NCBI GenBank assembly: GCA_016208315.1
Contig: JACQYF010000128.1
Span: 1 to 64,000, forward strand
Source of the DNA: Chloroflexota bacterium
GTDB lineage: Bacteria > Chloroflexota > Anaerolineae > UBA4142
Reading direction: 5' to 3'
Length of the DNA stretch: 64,000 nt
The translations under genes and the position numbers were made by a program. Of the stretch, positions 32,664 to 40,819 are shown piece after piece (within the stretch, counting starts at the first letter, position 1; every line of letters starts with the position of its first letter). The notes beneath the pieces are model-generated. The model saw nothing but the letters and a program-made list of their open reading frames with translations. It did not search any database and had not been told where the DNA came from.

Positions 32664-33840
32664 TTTGTCTTCTCCTTGGTTTCCTTCGGCGTGTCGCCTT
32701 GCGCGGTTGAGATTGGGGCCGTGATTCTGGCTCGTCCCTTATCGCTTCGATATCCAACGACTGATGGTCGAAGACAACTTGGAATAGTCCGGCTGCCTCG
32801 CGGCACAATGCCTCGCACGCGGCTTCGCACGCCTTGCGGTTGCCCCTGGTCGAGCGAGCTTCGACGATGATGGACGGCAGGTGTTGATGTTCTCGAATCA
32901 CAGACCCGCTGTCCAAACCCACGGTCATCTCTTCGACCGGGTGGTATTTCTTGCTTTGCCACGTGCTGGTCTCGACGTGATCGTAGAACGTGTCCACGTC
33001 GCCGATGGGCAGCCGATTGTTATACCGTTCCTTGAGAATAGCATCCGCCCGCTCTGCCTTTTTCGCGAACGACTTTTCCCAACTTTTGGCCGAGAGCGAA
33101 TCAACCGCAAAGTAATCGCGATGCCATCGCCATGTGCTCTGCCGCGATTCGTCACCCGCCTCGCGGTCGTGAATCTCCAAACCGCAATAGTGTCCTACAT
33201 AATCCACATCGCCATCAAAATAGGCGATCATGGCTCGCGCGAGCGTAATCATGCGCGAGGAATAGCCATCGGGGAAAACACGCGGGGAGTCCAGCGTGGC
33301 GCGGCGCTTCAGGATCACATCGCGGAAATCTCGATTCGTCTGCCGCAATCGCATTTCGAAGGCGGTGTCCGCCGGCAGCGCCTTCAAGCGGCGGTATTCG
33401 CCTGCGCTCAGAAGCAAATCGAGTTCGTAGTACGTGGACGGCAGGACAACCAGCGTACCACCGTGTACCGGCGTATTTGCTTGCAGCCGATACGTGCGCT
33501 CTTCCGATTTTTGCTGCGGCCTTGAAAAATAGTTTTGGTGAGTCTCGCTTGATTGGAGTAACTGTTTGACGATGACGGTATGCGGCGAGTGCGTTTCCGG
33601 CGAGTAGGGGATGGGCTTGAGCGTCAGTTCAACAGTTGCGCCGACCAAGTCTTCGCTGGGGTCCAGGCCGAACCGAACCATATCATCGGCTGTCAGACTC
33701 AACGTGGATTCCTGCTCGCGCCAACCGGTTTGCTCGGTCAATCCGAGCAGGTACTTGCCTTCCATGCGATGCCGGAATGCCAGGCGATTGACAACCAGTT
33801 GTTTGGTCAAGTCCGGTATGGGCCTGCGGTTAGCATTCAT
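32647..33840 (-). CDS. Hypothetical protein, 397 residues, accessory island
   Basis: A soluble protein with no membrane segment. Visible features are an N-terminal beta-rich part (FRHRMEGKYLLGLTEQTGW), a central charged region (YCGLEIHDREAGDESRQSTW), IIVEARSTRGNRKACEAACE near the end, and a strongly basic tail (ATRRRKPRRRQNAQSF) that could bind nucleic acid. I cannot assign a family. It is coupled to the 133-residue gene and flanked by the HEPN/MNT pair, a context typical of defence or stress islands, but this is inference only. Confidence 0.5.
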   Translation of the reverse strand: MNANRRPIPDLTKQLVVNRLAFRHRMEGKYLLGLTEQTGWREQESTLSLTADDMVRFGLDPSEDLVGATVELTLKPIPYSPETHSPHTVIVKQLLQSSETHQNYFSRPQQKSEERTYRLQANTPVHGGTLVVLPSTYYELDLLLSAGEYRRLKALPADTAFEMRLRQTNRDFRDVILKRRATLDSPRVFPDGYSSRMITLARAMIAYFDGDVDYVGHYCGLEIHDREAGDESRQSTWRWHRDYFAVDSLSAKSWEKSFAKKAERADAILKERYNNRLPIGDVDTFYDHVETSTWQSKKYHPVEEMTVGLDSGSVIREHQHLPSIIVEARSTRGNRKACEAACEALCREAAGLFQVVFDHQSLDIEAIRDEPESRPQSQPRKATRRRKPRRRQNAQSF

Positions 33841-33849
33841 TGTGTTTCA

Positions 33850-34239
33850 CTAACCCACCAATCCCAGTTGCTGACGGACGAAGGCGCGTACCGTTCGCAT
33901 GGCTTTCACAGCCGCGCGTGCGTCATCCCTCGCGGCACTTACTCCGGGATAGCGATAATCAACGGCATAGTCATTAAGCAGCAGAAGCCGATCGCGCATG
34001 AATTCGAACTCAGGTTGCGTCGGTGTGATAAGATTGAGAAGAACTTCGAGATCGTGAATCGGTTTGAAGGAGATGTTCTGATCTACGAGAACCGCTTTGA
34101 GATATTTTTCCACGCACTGTTGCGCGTGAAAACAAAGCGCATCGTAGTTTGGAGCTTTGCGAACGCGCATCTCCCGCGTGGCAATATTGAAATCGCCTTC
34201 GGCCTTTTCGACCCATTCACTAACGATTCCGCCGTTCAT
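33850..34239 (-). CDS. HEPN-domain protein of an MNT/HEPN pair
   Basis: The protein has 129 residues. WVEKAEGDFNIATREMRVRK, then ALCFHAQQCVEKYLKAVLVD and YAVDYRYPG match the HEPN family (PF05168 type). ATG at 34239 is chosen because homologous sequence starts there; the longer frame to 34392 overlaps the MNT gene. It overlaps the MNT gene by 20 bases. In such pairs HEPN is usually the RNase toxin and MNT the antitoxin. I do not see a clean Rx4-6H RNase motif, so activity is uncertain. Confidence 0.82.
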   Translation of the reverse strand: MNGGIVSEWVEKAEGDFNIATREMRVRKAPNYDALCFHAQQCVEKYLKAVLVDQNISFKPIHDLEVLLNLITPTQPEFEFMRDRLLLLNDYAVDYRYPGVSAARDDARAAVKAMRTVRAFVRQQLGLVG

Positions 34240-34579
34240 ATAGGGCCTTCCCACGCGCGGTGATTTCAGCAATGAAGAAATCGCCCAGCGCGATGCGCTC
34301 TTCAAGTTGTTTGGGCGTGCGTACGATAATGTCCATCGGAAATGGGCGCGGGGAAATTGCACGGGAGATTTCCAGTCGCTGTTGCGGCTCACGCAGCGAG
34401 GTCTCCATCACGACCAACAAGTCCACATCACTCTCCGGTTTTGGGCGACCGTAAGCATATGAACCAAAGAGGATGATTTTCTCGGGATGGAACTTGTCAG
34501 CGATTTGTCTCGCCACTGCGCGAATCTGCCGCAAGGGGATTCGACGCGGGTGGTTGCGATGCAGTCCTTTCGCACTCAA
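34220..34579 (-). CDS. MNT-type nucleotidyltransferase (antitoxin-like)
   Basis: The protein has 119 residues. The nucleotidyltransferase signature GSYAYGRPKPESDVDLLVV (GSx..G...SDxD) is intact, with a third acidic residue candidate in PMDIIVRTP. Standalone MNT proteins can AMPylate their HEPN partner and neutralise it. The start is TTG at 34579, overlapping the stop of the upstream 64-residue gene (TTGA), which explains the weak start codon by coupling. Confidence 0.85.
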   Translation of the reverse strand: MSAKGLHRNHPRRIPLRQIRAVARQIADKFHPEKIILFGSYAYGRPKPESDVDLLVVMETSLREPQQRLEISRAISPRPFPMDIIVRTPKQLEERIALGDFFIAEITARGKALYERRNR

Positions 34580-34770
34580 TGATCTCCCCCTGAACGAGCC
34601 GGATACTTGCGCCGCATTTCTGCCAGCGTCTTGGCTTGGCTTTTCGCTTTCTGCTGTCGCGCGCGTTCAATACTGGCTCGAAATCCTGGATGCTGCGCGA
34701 TTAACTCGTCTGCGACATCATCGTCCGGCATGTTTTGGACGACCGGCATTGCCTTGTCTTTATCTAGCAT
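34576..34770 (-). CDS. Hypothetical protein, 64 residues
   Basis: A short, charged, helix-rich protein: MLDKDKAMPVVQNMPDDDVA, then FRASIERARQQKAKSQAKTL. AGGAC precedes the ATG. It is coupled by a 4-base overlap to the MNT gene and looks like a small antitoxin-type component, but no family is recognised. Confidence 0.5.
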   Translation of the reverse strand: MLDKDKAMPVVQNMPDDDVADELIAQHPGFRASIERARQQKAKSQAKTLAEMRRKYPARSGGDH

Positions 34771-34806
34771 TGTTTGTCCTGCCTGCTGCGCGGGTGCATC
34801 GAGTTT

Positions 34807-35052
34807 TCAACGCCCCGCGTCCATCGCAGCTAATCGTTTCTCAGCGCGTTGCACCGCTTGTCGCAACTCATCTGGTTCCAGATAATCCATAGCATCCAAC
34901 AGTGCCGACAGAGGCACGCGGACAGGTACAGCGCGTTCCCCTTTGTGGTGTTCGCGGAAAAAAGCGCGCAGTCGCACTGCGTCTTGGATGGCATCTTCGG
35001 CGCTGAGCAATTCTGCGTCTGGCTCATGCACAGAACCTAATCGATCTTTCAT
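34807..35052 (-). CDS. Small antitoxin-like protein paired with PIN/DUF3368
   Basis: The protein has 81 residues: AEDAIQDAVRLRAFFREHHK, then VPLSALLDAMDYLEPDELRQ and a helical tail. It begins within the stop codon of the PIN gene (ATGA overlap), the layout of a toxin-antitoxin operon in which the toxin gene comes first. Family not recognised; antitoxin role inferred from context. Confidence 0.5.
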   Translation of the reverse strand: MKDRLGSVHEPDAELLSAEDAIQDAVRLRAFFREHHKGERAVPVRVPLSALLDAMDYLEPDELRQAVQRAEKRLAAMDAGR

Positions 35053-35612
35053 TTCTTACCCTCCTTGGCTGCCTGATAAACCTGCTCAATGAAAGTGTCG
35101 CTGTAGTGAGTTCCGGCTTGCTGACAGTGCTTCAATTTCGCTTTGAGCGCTTCAACTGTGAGCAAGTTTTCCTCAACAGCGAGTAGCAGAACGCCGGCGA
35201 AGCCAGACAGAACGAGACCGATTTGTGTGGCTATTGCTCTGGCAGCCAATTCGTCTAGCAATAGCACCGCTCCGGCAAACTCGGGACGCTGAGCAATCAC
35301 CATCACCTCGGCTTCACCCAAGTGGTGACTTGGATCGCGATCTTTCGATACTGGATGCATTGCGATGCGGCCCGCCCATTCTGTTGCTTGCGTCGTCTCC
35401 GCTTCGGTCAACTTATGCCCGACAAGTTTTGAGCCGAACCCTGCTACGAATTCTCCCCAGCCGTGTTGTCTCAATTCGGATAGGCATGTGTCCGAAGTGT
35501 GAATTGTGCCAAACAATGTTGACATTAGTTCGAAACTGTCCGACTGGAACACAGATATAAGCGGGCCGGTATTGCTCACCGCGCTAGGTGTGCTCTGTTC
35601 CTCGTTTGGCAT
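35049..35612 (-). CDS. DUF3368/PIN-like toxin-type protein
   Basis: The protein has 187 residues. SNTGPLISVFQSDSFELMS is the DUF3368 start (first acidic position read as Asn, as in many members). HLGEAEVMVIAQRPEFAGAV and LLLDELAARAIATQIGL supply the remaining acidic residues, followed by GFAGVLLLAVEENLLT. These are PIN-fold nuclease-like proteins found with small antitoxins. GGAG precedes the ATG. Confidence 0.75.
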   Translation of the reverse strand: MPNEEQSTPSAVSNTGPLISVFQSDSFELMSTLFGTIHTSDTCLSELRQHGWGEFVAGFGSKLVGHKLTEAETTQATEWAGRIAMHPVSKDRDPSHHLGEAEVMVIAQRPEFAGAVLLLDELAARAIATQIGLVLSGFAGVLLLAVEENLLTVEALKAKLKHCQQAGTHYSDTFIEQVYQAAKEGKK

Positions 35613-35689
35613 TGGTGCTCCGTTATCTTCGGCTTCGCCGATGTCTAGTCCCGGATGGGATTATATCACGATTGTTGGTCCGATTCAAT

Positions 35690-35718
35690 TTGACGCTCTC
35701 CCCAAACATGGATATAAT
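35690..35718 (+). promoter_or_regulatory. Promoter of tRNA-Glu
   Basis: TTGACG (35690-35695), 17 bp, TATAAT (35713-35718). It lies about 80 bp before the tRNA. Confidence 0.7.
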
Positions 35719-35801
35719 AGCCCCGGTCCCAATCACTATGGCGCGATTCAGGAGTTTGGCGAATTCGAGCGTCCAGCGTGGATTCAGTAGCAAGTATACC
35801 A

Positions 35802-35873
35802 GGCCCATTCGGCTAGGGGTTAGGCCGGGTGATTCTCAATCACCAAACGGGGGTTCGAGTCCCCCATGGGCCA
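35802..35873 (+). tRNA. tRNA-Glu (anticodon CTC)
   Basis: The acceptor stem GGCCCAT pairs with ATGGGCC, the T-arm is GGGGG-TTCGAGT-CCCCC, and the anticodon arm is GGTGA-TTCTCAA-TCACC, giving CTC at positions 34-36 (reads GAG). A73 is the discriminator base and the CCA end is not encoded. A hairpin follows at 35881-35920. The tRNA bounds the accessory island on its right. Confidence 0.93.
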
Positions 35874-35880
35874 CACGTTA

Positions 35881-35920
35881 GAGAATTGCCCGCGGGTGCG
35901 CCGTGCCTGCGGGCATTCTC
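35881..35920 (+). terminator. Hairpin after tRNA-Glu
   Basis: GAGAA-T-TGCCCGC pairs with GCGGGCA-TTCTC around a ~16-nt loop. Only a weak T-rich tail follows (ATTGAATTT). Probable terminator or processing stem between the tRNA and the MFS gene. Confidence 0.55.
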
Positions 35921-35940
35921 ATTGAATTTAGGGAGCTGCA

Positions 35941-37140
35941 ATGCGAAAGCCGAACGCCCCCGTCCTCATCCTCTTCGCCAGTCTCTTTATCGTCATGCTC
36001 GGCTTTGGGATCGTTATCCCGATCATGCCGTTTTACGTGACGTATTTCGGCGCGAGCGGCGAGGCGCTGGGCGTCGTCATGGCGAGCTATTCGCTGATGC
36101 AGTTCGTCTTTGCGCCGTTCTGGGGGCGTTGGTCGGATCGCGTGGGGCGTAAGCCGGTCTTGCTGATCGGGCTGATCGGGTTTGCGATTTCGTTCGTGCT
36201 GCAAGGATTGGCGCGCGATGTCGTTCAACTCACGCTGGCGCGCGGCGTCGCGGGCATGCTTTCGTCGGCCACCCTGCCCGTCGCGTTCGCGTTTATCGGC
36301 GATACGACCAGCGAGGACGATCGCAGCGGCGGCATGGGCATGATGGGCGCGGCCATCGGACTGGGCATGATCTTTGGCCCACTGCTTGGCGGACCGCTGG
36401 GCGACATCGCGCTCCCGCTGCCGTTTTTCGCCGCGGCATTCTTCGCGCTCGCCGCCGCGGCCTTTGCGTGGCGGTTGCTGCCCGAATCGCTTCCGCTTGA
36501 CAAGCGAATCGAACACAAACCGGGCGGCCCCTCGCGAGCGCGCGTATTGATTGACGCGCTGCGCGGCCCGATGGCGTTCCTCTTTGTCATGTCGTTTCTC
36601 CTCGCGTTCGCGCTCACCAATTTCGAAGCGGTCTTGGGTTTGTTCGGGCTGGACCGATTCGAGTTGGGGCCGGCCCAAGTCGGCTATTTGCTCGGCGCGT
36701 ACGGTTTTCTCGGCGCGCTGATGCAGGGCGCGATGATCGGCCCGCTGACGCGCAAGATCGGCGAGGTGCGCGTGCTGCAACTGGGGTTGATTGCGAGCGT
36801 GATCGGATTTGTCGGCACGGCGCTGGCAATGCAGATGTGGTCGTTTGTCATCTTCTCGGCGCTCTTCAACGCGGGCAACGCGCTGCTGCGGCCCAGCGTC
36901 GCCTCGCTCATCTCGCAGCGCGCGACGAGCGGGCAGGGCGTGGCGATGGGGCTGGAGAATTCATTCATGAGTCTCGGACGCGTCGTGGGGCCGCTCTGGG
37001 CGGGCTATGCGTACGACGCGCGCCAAGAGTATCCGTTCTTCACGGGCGCGATACTCTTGACGCTTGCCTTTGGGGTTTCATTGTTCTTGATCGGTCAAAA
37101 GTTGCCGGTAAGAGATCGGGAGATGGCACACGAAATCTGA
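35941..37140 (+). CDS. MFS transporter, DHA1/TetA-like
   Basis: The protein has 399 residues and twelve predicted membrane segments. MFS motif A is GRWSDRVGRKPVLL in the first cytoplasmic loop, and the antiporter motif region reads GAAIGLGMIFGPLLGG in helix 5, typical of DHA1 drug:proton antiporters such as TetA. The substrate is unknown. GGGAG precedes the ATG. The penicillin acylase gene follows after 21 bp on the same strand. Confidence 0.88.
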   Translation: MRKPNAPVLILFASLFIVMLGFGIVIPIMPFYVTYFGASGEALGVVMASYSLMQFVFAPFWGRWSDRVGRKPVLLIGLIGFAISFVLQGLARDVVQLTLARGVAGMLSSATLPVAFAFIGDTTSEDDRSGGMGMMGAAIGLGMIFGPLLGGPLGDIALPLPFFAAAFFALAAAAFAWRLLPESLPLDKRIEHKPGGPSRARVLIDALRGPMAFLFVMSFLLAFALTNFEAVLGLFGLDRFELGPAQVGYLLGAYGFLGALMQGAMIGPLTRKIGEVRVLQLGLIASVIGFVGTALAMQMWSFVIFSALFNAGNALLRPSVASLISQRATSGQGVAMGLENSFMSLGRVVGPLWAGYAYDARQEYPFFTGAILLTLAFGVSLFLIGQKLPVRDREMAHEI

Positions 37141-37161
37141 TTTGAAAACAAGGAGGCGACA

Positions 37162-39585
37162 ATGCGTCTGCTCAAACGGATTCTCCTCATCGTTCTCGTG
37201 ATCGTCGTGGTTCTCGTGGTCGTCGGCGCGGGCGGAGGTTATTGGTTTGTGACCAAAGGGCTGCCGCAAATCAGCGGGACCCTGCGCGTCGCCGGCCTCA
37301 AGTCAAAAGTGGAAATCGTTCGCGATCCGATGGGTGTGCCTCACATCTATGCGGACAACGCGGACGATTTGTTTTTCGCGCAGGGTTACGCGCAAGCCCA
37401 GGACCGCCTGTGGCAGATGGAGTACAATCGCCGCATCGGCCACGGCACGCTGTCCGACATGTTCGGCGCGGCGACCATCAAACAAGACCGCTTCTTGCGG
37501 ACGATGGGGCTGGGTCGCGCGGCGCGGGCCGATTACGCGGCGATGAGCGCCGACGAAAGGCGTCCCCTGCAAATGTTCGCGAACGGCGTCAACGCCTTTA
37601 TCGCCACGCACCAAGACAATTTGCCTATCGAGTTTACGATTCTGGGTCTCAAGCCCGCGCCGTGGGAGCCGGTGGACACGGTGGCGTGGGGCAAGGTGAT
37701 GGCGTTCAACTTGAGCAGCAACTATGACGGCGAGTTGCTGCGCGCGAACCTCGTCGAAAAGCTCGGCGCGGCGAAGGTGAAAGAATTGACGCCGCCGTAT
37801 CCCGCAGAAGGCCCCTTTATCATTTCGCCTGACGCCAAGAACTATCAGGCGCAAAACGCCAATTCCCAATTCCCAATTCCCGATTACCAATTAGGAAATC
37901 CAAATCTCGGCGAGATCGTTGGAGTTTACGAATCGCTTGGGCTACGCGGCGACGGTGTCGGCTCGAACAATTGGGTCGTGGATGGAACGAAATCGGCGAC
38001 GGGCAAGCCGATCCTCGCGAACGATCCGCATCTCGGCATTCAGATGCCTTCGATCTGGTACAACATGGGCCTGCACTGTGTTCCGCAAAACGACGCCTGT
38101 CCATTCAACGTTGCGGGTTTCACTTTTCCGGGCGTGCCGGGCATTGTCATCGGGCACAACGACCGGATCGCGTGGGGCGTGACGAATCTGCCCGCCGACG
38201 TGCAGGATTTGTTTATCGAAGAGCCAAACCCGCAGAACCCCAACCAGTTCAAGTTTGGCGACAAGTGGGAAGACGCGGTGATCGTAGAAGAGCCGATCAA
38301 GGTCAAGGGCGTTGTGTCGGAAACGCTCAAGGTACAGAGCACGCGCCACGGTCCGATCATGACGCCGGTGCTCGGCGGCGTGACCAAACCGCTGGCGCTG
38401 CAATGGACGGCGCTGCGCGACCGGAGCCACTTGTTCGAATCCGTCCTCAAGATGGATCGCGCGCGGAATTGGGACGAGTTTCGCGCCGCGCTGCGACTTT
38501 GGGATGTGCCGTCGCAGAACTTTGTGTACGCCGACGTGGATGGGAATATCGGCTACCAAATGCCGGGGAATGTTCCGATCCGCGCGCAGGGCGATGGCAC
38601 GGTCCCGGTTCCAGGCACGGGCGCGTACGAATGGAAGGGCTATGTCCCCTTCGACGACTTGCCGTTCGTCTACAATCCGCCAACGCACTTTGTCGCCACC
38701 GCGAACAACGCGGTGGTTCCGCCGACGTATAAGCATTGGATCACTGCCGACTGGGCCGAGCCGTATCGCCAGCAGCGGATTGTTGATTTGCTCAAGGCGA
38801 AAGACAAGCTCTCGGTAGACGATATCAAGGCGATGCAAGGCGATGTCTACGCCATTCCGCTCGTGCAGTTGCAGAAGCACATCATCGCGCTCACGCCTGA
38901 GGGTTTCTTGCAGCAGCGCGCGATGGAGCAGGTGAAAGCGTGGGACGGGCGATTGACCGCGGAGAACATTGGCGGGACGATTGTCGAAGTGACTTACCAA
39001 CGCTTGTTGAGGAATCTCTTTGCGAGCAAACTGGGCGCGGATTTGTTTGCCTCGTATCTCAGCGTGGGAAGTTACTACCATCGCCGCGTGGTCTCGACGC
39101 TTTTGGATCAGCCGAATAGCGAATGGTGGGGCGAGGAAGGGAACGCGGCGGTTTTGAAGCGCAGTTACGCCGAGGCGGTGGATTGGCTGGGCAGCCAGTT
39201 CGGCGACGCGCCGGGCGATTGGCGTTGGGGACGCTTGCACACCGCGACGTTCGGGCATCCACTCGGCAGCGTGCAGCCGCTCAATCTGTTGTTCAACGCC
39301 GGCCCGATTCCGGCGGCTGGCGGGGCATCAACTGTTGATCGCGCTAGCTTTGCCAGCGGCCAATCGTACGCGCTCACCACGATCTCGTCCATGCGGATGA
39401 TCGTTGACCTTGGGAATTTGGGCGGGTCGCTCCTGATCAACACGACGGGGCAATCGGGCCAGCCGCTGAGCAAGCACTATAACGACATGGTTCCGCTGTG
39501 GCAAAACGTCCAATATATGCCATTCTATTTTGATCGCGCCGTGCTGGACAAGGCGAATGAAGGGGTGTTGGTGTTGATGCCGTAG
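37162..39585 (+). CDS. Penicillin acylase family N-terminal nucleophile hydrolase (S45)
   Basis: The protein has 807 residues with an N-terminal hydrophobic anchor (residues ~7-28). The alpha chain contains DPMGVPHIYADNADDLFFAQ and YAQAQDRLWQMEYNRR. The predicted autoproteolysis site is Gly-Ser268 in GDGVGSNNWVVDGT, making Ser268 the nucleophile of the beta chain, followed by PILANDPHLGIQMPSIWY. The family cleaves amides such as penicillins, acyl-homoserine lactones or other N-acyl compounds. A heptamer array at 37861-37895 adds a NSQFPIPDYQLGN segment in the spacer just before the cleavage site. SD AAGGAGGCGAC. Confidence 0.92.
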   Translation: MRLLKRILLIVLVIVVVLVVVGAGGGYWFVTKGLPQISGTLRVAGLKSKVEIVRDPMGVPHIYADNADDLFFAQGYAQAQDRLWQMEYNRRIGHGTLSDMFGAATIKQDRFLRTMGLGRAARADYAAMSADERRPLQMFANGVNAFIATHQDNLPIEFTILGLKPAPWEPVDTVAWGKVMAFNLSSNYDGELLRANLVEKLGAAKVKELTPPYPAEGPFIISPDAKNYQAQNANSQFPIPDYQLGNPNLGEIVGVYESLGLRGDGVGSNNWVVDGTKSATGKPILANDPHLGIQMPSIWYNMGLHCVPQNDACPFNVAGFTFPGVPGIVIGHNDRIAWGVTNLPADVQDLFIEEPNPQNPNQFKFGDKWEDAVIVEEPIKVKGVVSETLKVQSTRHGPIMTPVLGGVTKPLALQWTALRDRSHLFESVLKMDRARNWDEFRAALRLWDVPSQNFVYADVDGNIGYQMPGNVPIRAQGDGTVPVPGTGAYEWKGYVPFDDLPFVYNPPTHFVATANNAVVPPTYKHWITADWAEPYRQQRIVDLLKAKDKLSVDDIKAMQGDVYAIPLVQLQKHIIALTPEGFLQQRAMEQVKAWDGRLTAENIGGTIVEVTYQRLLRNLFASKLGADLFASYLSVGSYYHRRVVSTLLDQPNSEWWGEEGNAAVLKRSYAEAVDWLGSQFGDAPGDWRWGRLHTATFGHPLGSVQPLNLLFNAGPIPAAGGASTVDRASFASGQSYALTTISSMRMIVDLGNLGGSLLINTTGQSGQPLSKHYNDMVPLWQNVQYMPFYFDRAVLDKANEGVLVLMP
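37861..37895 (+). repeat. Heptamer word array in the penicillin acylase gene
   Basis: AATTCCC x3, GATTACC, AATTAGG. In frame it encodes NSQFPIPDYQLG about 25 residues before the catalytic Ser, in the region removed or exposed on maturation. Confidence 0.8.
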
Positions 39586-39596
39586 CGAGGCAGGGA

Positions 39597-39687
39597 ACCG
39601 GTAAGCAGGTAGACAAGTACACAAGTAGACAGCTAGAGACGTACTGTTTTCGTGTTTACGTGTTTACCTGTTTCCCTGTTTACCGGT
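39597..39687. repeat. Paired octamer word arrays forming a long hairpin
   Basis: Left arm: GTAAGCAG, GTAGACAA, GTACACAA, GTAGACAG, CTAGAGAC (39601-39640). Right arm: GTTTTCGT, GTTTACGT, GTTTACCT, GTTTCCCT, GTTTACCG (39646-39685). ACCGGT closes both ends. It lies between two convergent genes. Confidence 0.85.
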
Positions 39688-39689
39688 AC

Positions 39690-39803
39690 CTACAACCCGA
39701 CGGACATCTTGCCAAACACCGCGAGCACGAGGCAGCCAAAGATGACGACGTTGATCAAGACCAGGAGCGAGATAAAGAACCAGTGGCGGTAGTTTAGTTC
39801 CAT
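39690..39803 (-). CDS. 37-residue single-helix membrane peptide
   Basis: ATG at 39803 follows GAGAGGTTACC. The product reads MELNYRHWFFISLLVLINVV, then a hydrophobic stretch and GKMSVGL: one membrane helix with a short polar head. It lies between two word arrays and upstream of BirA on the opposite end. No family recognised. Confidence 0.6.
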   Translation of the reverse strand: MELNYRHWFFISLLVLINVVIFGCLVLAVFGKMSVGL

Positions 39804-39817
39804 GGTAACCTCTCAAG

Positions 39818-39870
39818 TAAAACGTGAAGCGTAAAACGTAATCGCTTTACGTTTTACGTTTCACGTTTTA
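39818..39870. repeat. Paired heptamer word arrays forming a near-perfect hairpin
   Basis: TAAAACG-TGAAGCG-TAAAACG-TAA (39818-39841) faces TTTACGT-TTTACGT-TTCACGT-TTTA (39846-39870) across TCGC, with one mismatch in ~24 bp. It encodes the last residues and TAA stop of BirA on the minus strand. Confidence 0.88.
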
Positions 39871-40669
39871 GGGTGACATCTGCCGCAACCAACCGTACCA
39901 ACGTTCCATCCGCTCGGCGGAGCAACAGCGCGCCGTCTTCGTCCACGTTCTCGGCCACGCCGATTTCTTCGCCCCACGGTGTTTGGGCGCGCACGCTCTC
40001 ATGCAACGTGACGAGGCGCGCTGCCCATTCGTCATGCAGGTTTTCGCCGCGTTTCAATCGCACGTAATACGACTCTATCGTCCGAAGGATGGCTTGCGCG
40101 AGCGGCGCACGCGGTAATGATCTGCCAAGCTCATCGCTTATGGTGGTCGCGTCCGGTGGAATGCCTTCCACTGATCTGGCCGAGAAATTGACATTGACTC
40201 CCAAGCCGACGATCACGTATTCGCTCCGATCGCCGACGATGTTGGCCTCGGCAAGAATCCCCGCGCATTTTCCTGCCCCGCGATTTTTGCGTGGGTTGTC
40301 ATTGAGGAGAACGTCGTTGGGCCATTTGAGTTGCGCGTCCAGCCCCGTCTCCGCGCGAATCGCATCGCACGCGCCGAGCGCAACGGCCATCGTCGCGCGT
40401 GGCAATTGCGGCGGCGCGAGCGGCGGTCGCAGAATCAGCGACAGCAGCAGGGACGAGCGCGCGGGCGCGAGCCACGCGCGCGCCATGCGGCCGCGGCCCG
40501 CGGTCTGCTCGTCGGCGATCACGAGCGTGCCTTCCGGTTCGCCCGCGTCGGCAAGCTGCTTGGCAACGTCGTTCGTCGAGCCGATGGTTGCGTAGTAGAC
40601 GACGCGGCGGCCGATGAACTGCGTATTGAGACCCTGCGTGATCGCGTCGGCGGAAATCGAATCTTGCAT
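39854..40669 (-). CDS. birA: Biotin-[acetyl-CoA-carboxylase] ligase
   Basis: The protein has 271 residues, the catalytic and C-terminal domains only. The biotinyl-AMP loop reads GRGRMARAW, followed by LKWPNDVLLN and GKCAGILAEA. The N-terminal helix-turn-helix of E. coli BirA is absent, so it is an enzyme and not a repressor. It attaches biotin to BCCP; the BCCP gene at 51332 in this window is the natural substrate. The final residues TLKRET and the stop codon come from a tandem-word array. Confidence 0.93.
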   Translation of the reverse strand: MQDSISADAITQGLNTQFIGRRVVYYATIGSTNDVAKQLADAGEPEGTLVIADEQTAGRGRMARAWLAPARSSLLLSLILRPPLAPPQLPRATMAVALGACDAIRAETGLDAQLKWPNDVLLNDNPRKNRGAGKCAGILAEANIVGDRSEYVIVGLGVNVNFSARSVEGIPPDATTISDELGRSLPRAPLAQAILRTIESYYVRLKRGENLHDEWAARLVTLHESVRAQTPWGEEIGVAENVDEDGALLLRRADGTLVRLVAADVTLKRET

Positions 40670-40678
40670 CTTGGCTGA

Positions 40679-40706
40679 ATTATAACATCGGTTCGCGGGT
40701 GGTCAA
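40679..40706 (-). promoter_or_regulatory. Promoter of birA
   Basis: On the minus strand TTGACC (40706-40701), 16 bp, TATAAT (40684-40679). Confidence 0.65.
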
Positions 40707-40714
40707 ATTGAGGA

Positions 40715-40819
40715 GACAAGTGACATGTGACAGGTGACAAGGGAAGTTGCAAGGGACACGGCGCGTACCTGAAACTTGAACTCCCCTTGTCACTCGTCAC
40801 TTGCCACTTGTCACTTTCG
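40715..40819. repeat. Paired heptamer word arrays upstream of the hydroxyacid dehydrogenase
   Basis: Left: GACAAGT, GACATGT, GACAGGT, GACAAGG (40715-40742). Right: CCTTGTC, ACTCGTC, ACTTGCC, ACTTGTC (40785-40812). The arms are complementary across a ~42-nt centre containing a smaller CAAGGGACACG...CCCTTG arrangement. The right arm supplies the -35 box of the next gene. Confidence 0.85.

Noticed and set aside
37942-39258. 438-residue minus-strand frame opposite penicillin acylase
   Set aside because: No recognisable motif; shadow of the S45 hydrolase.
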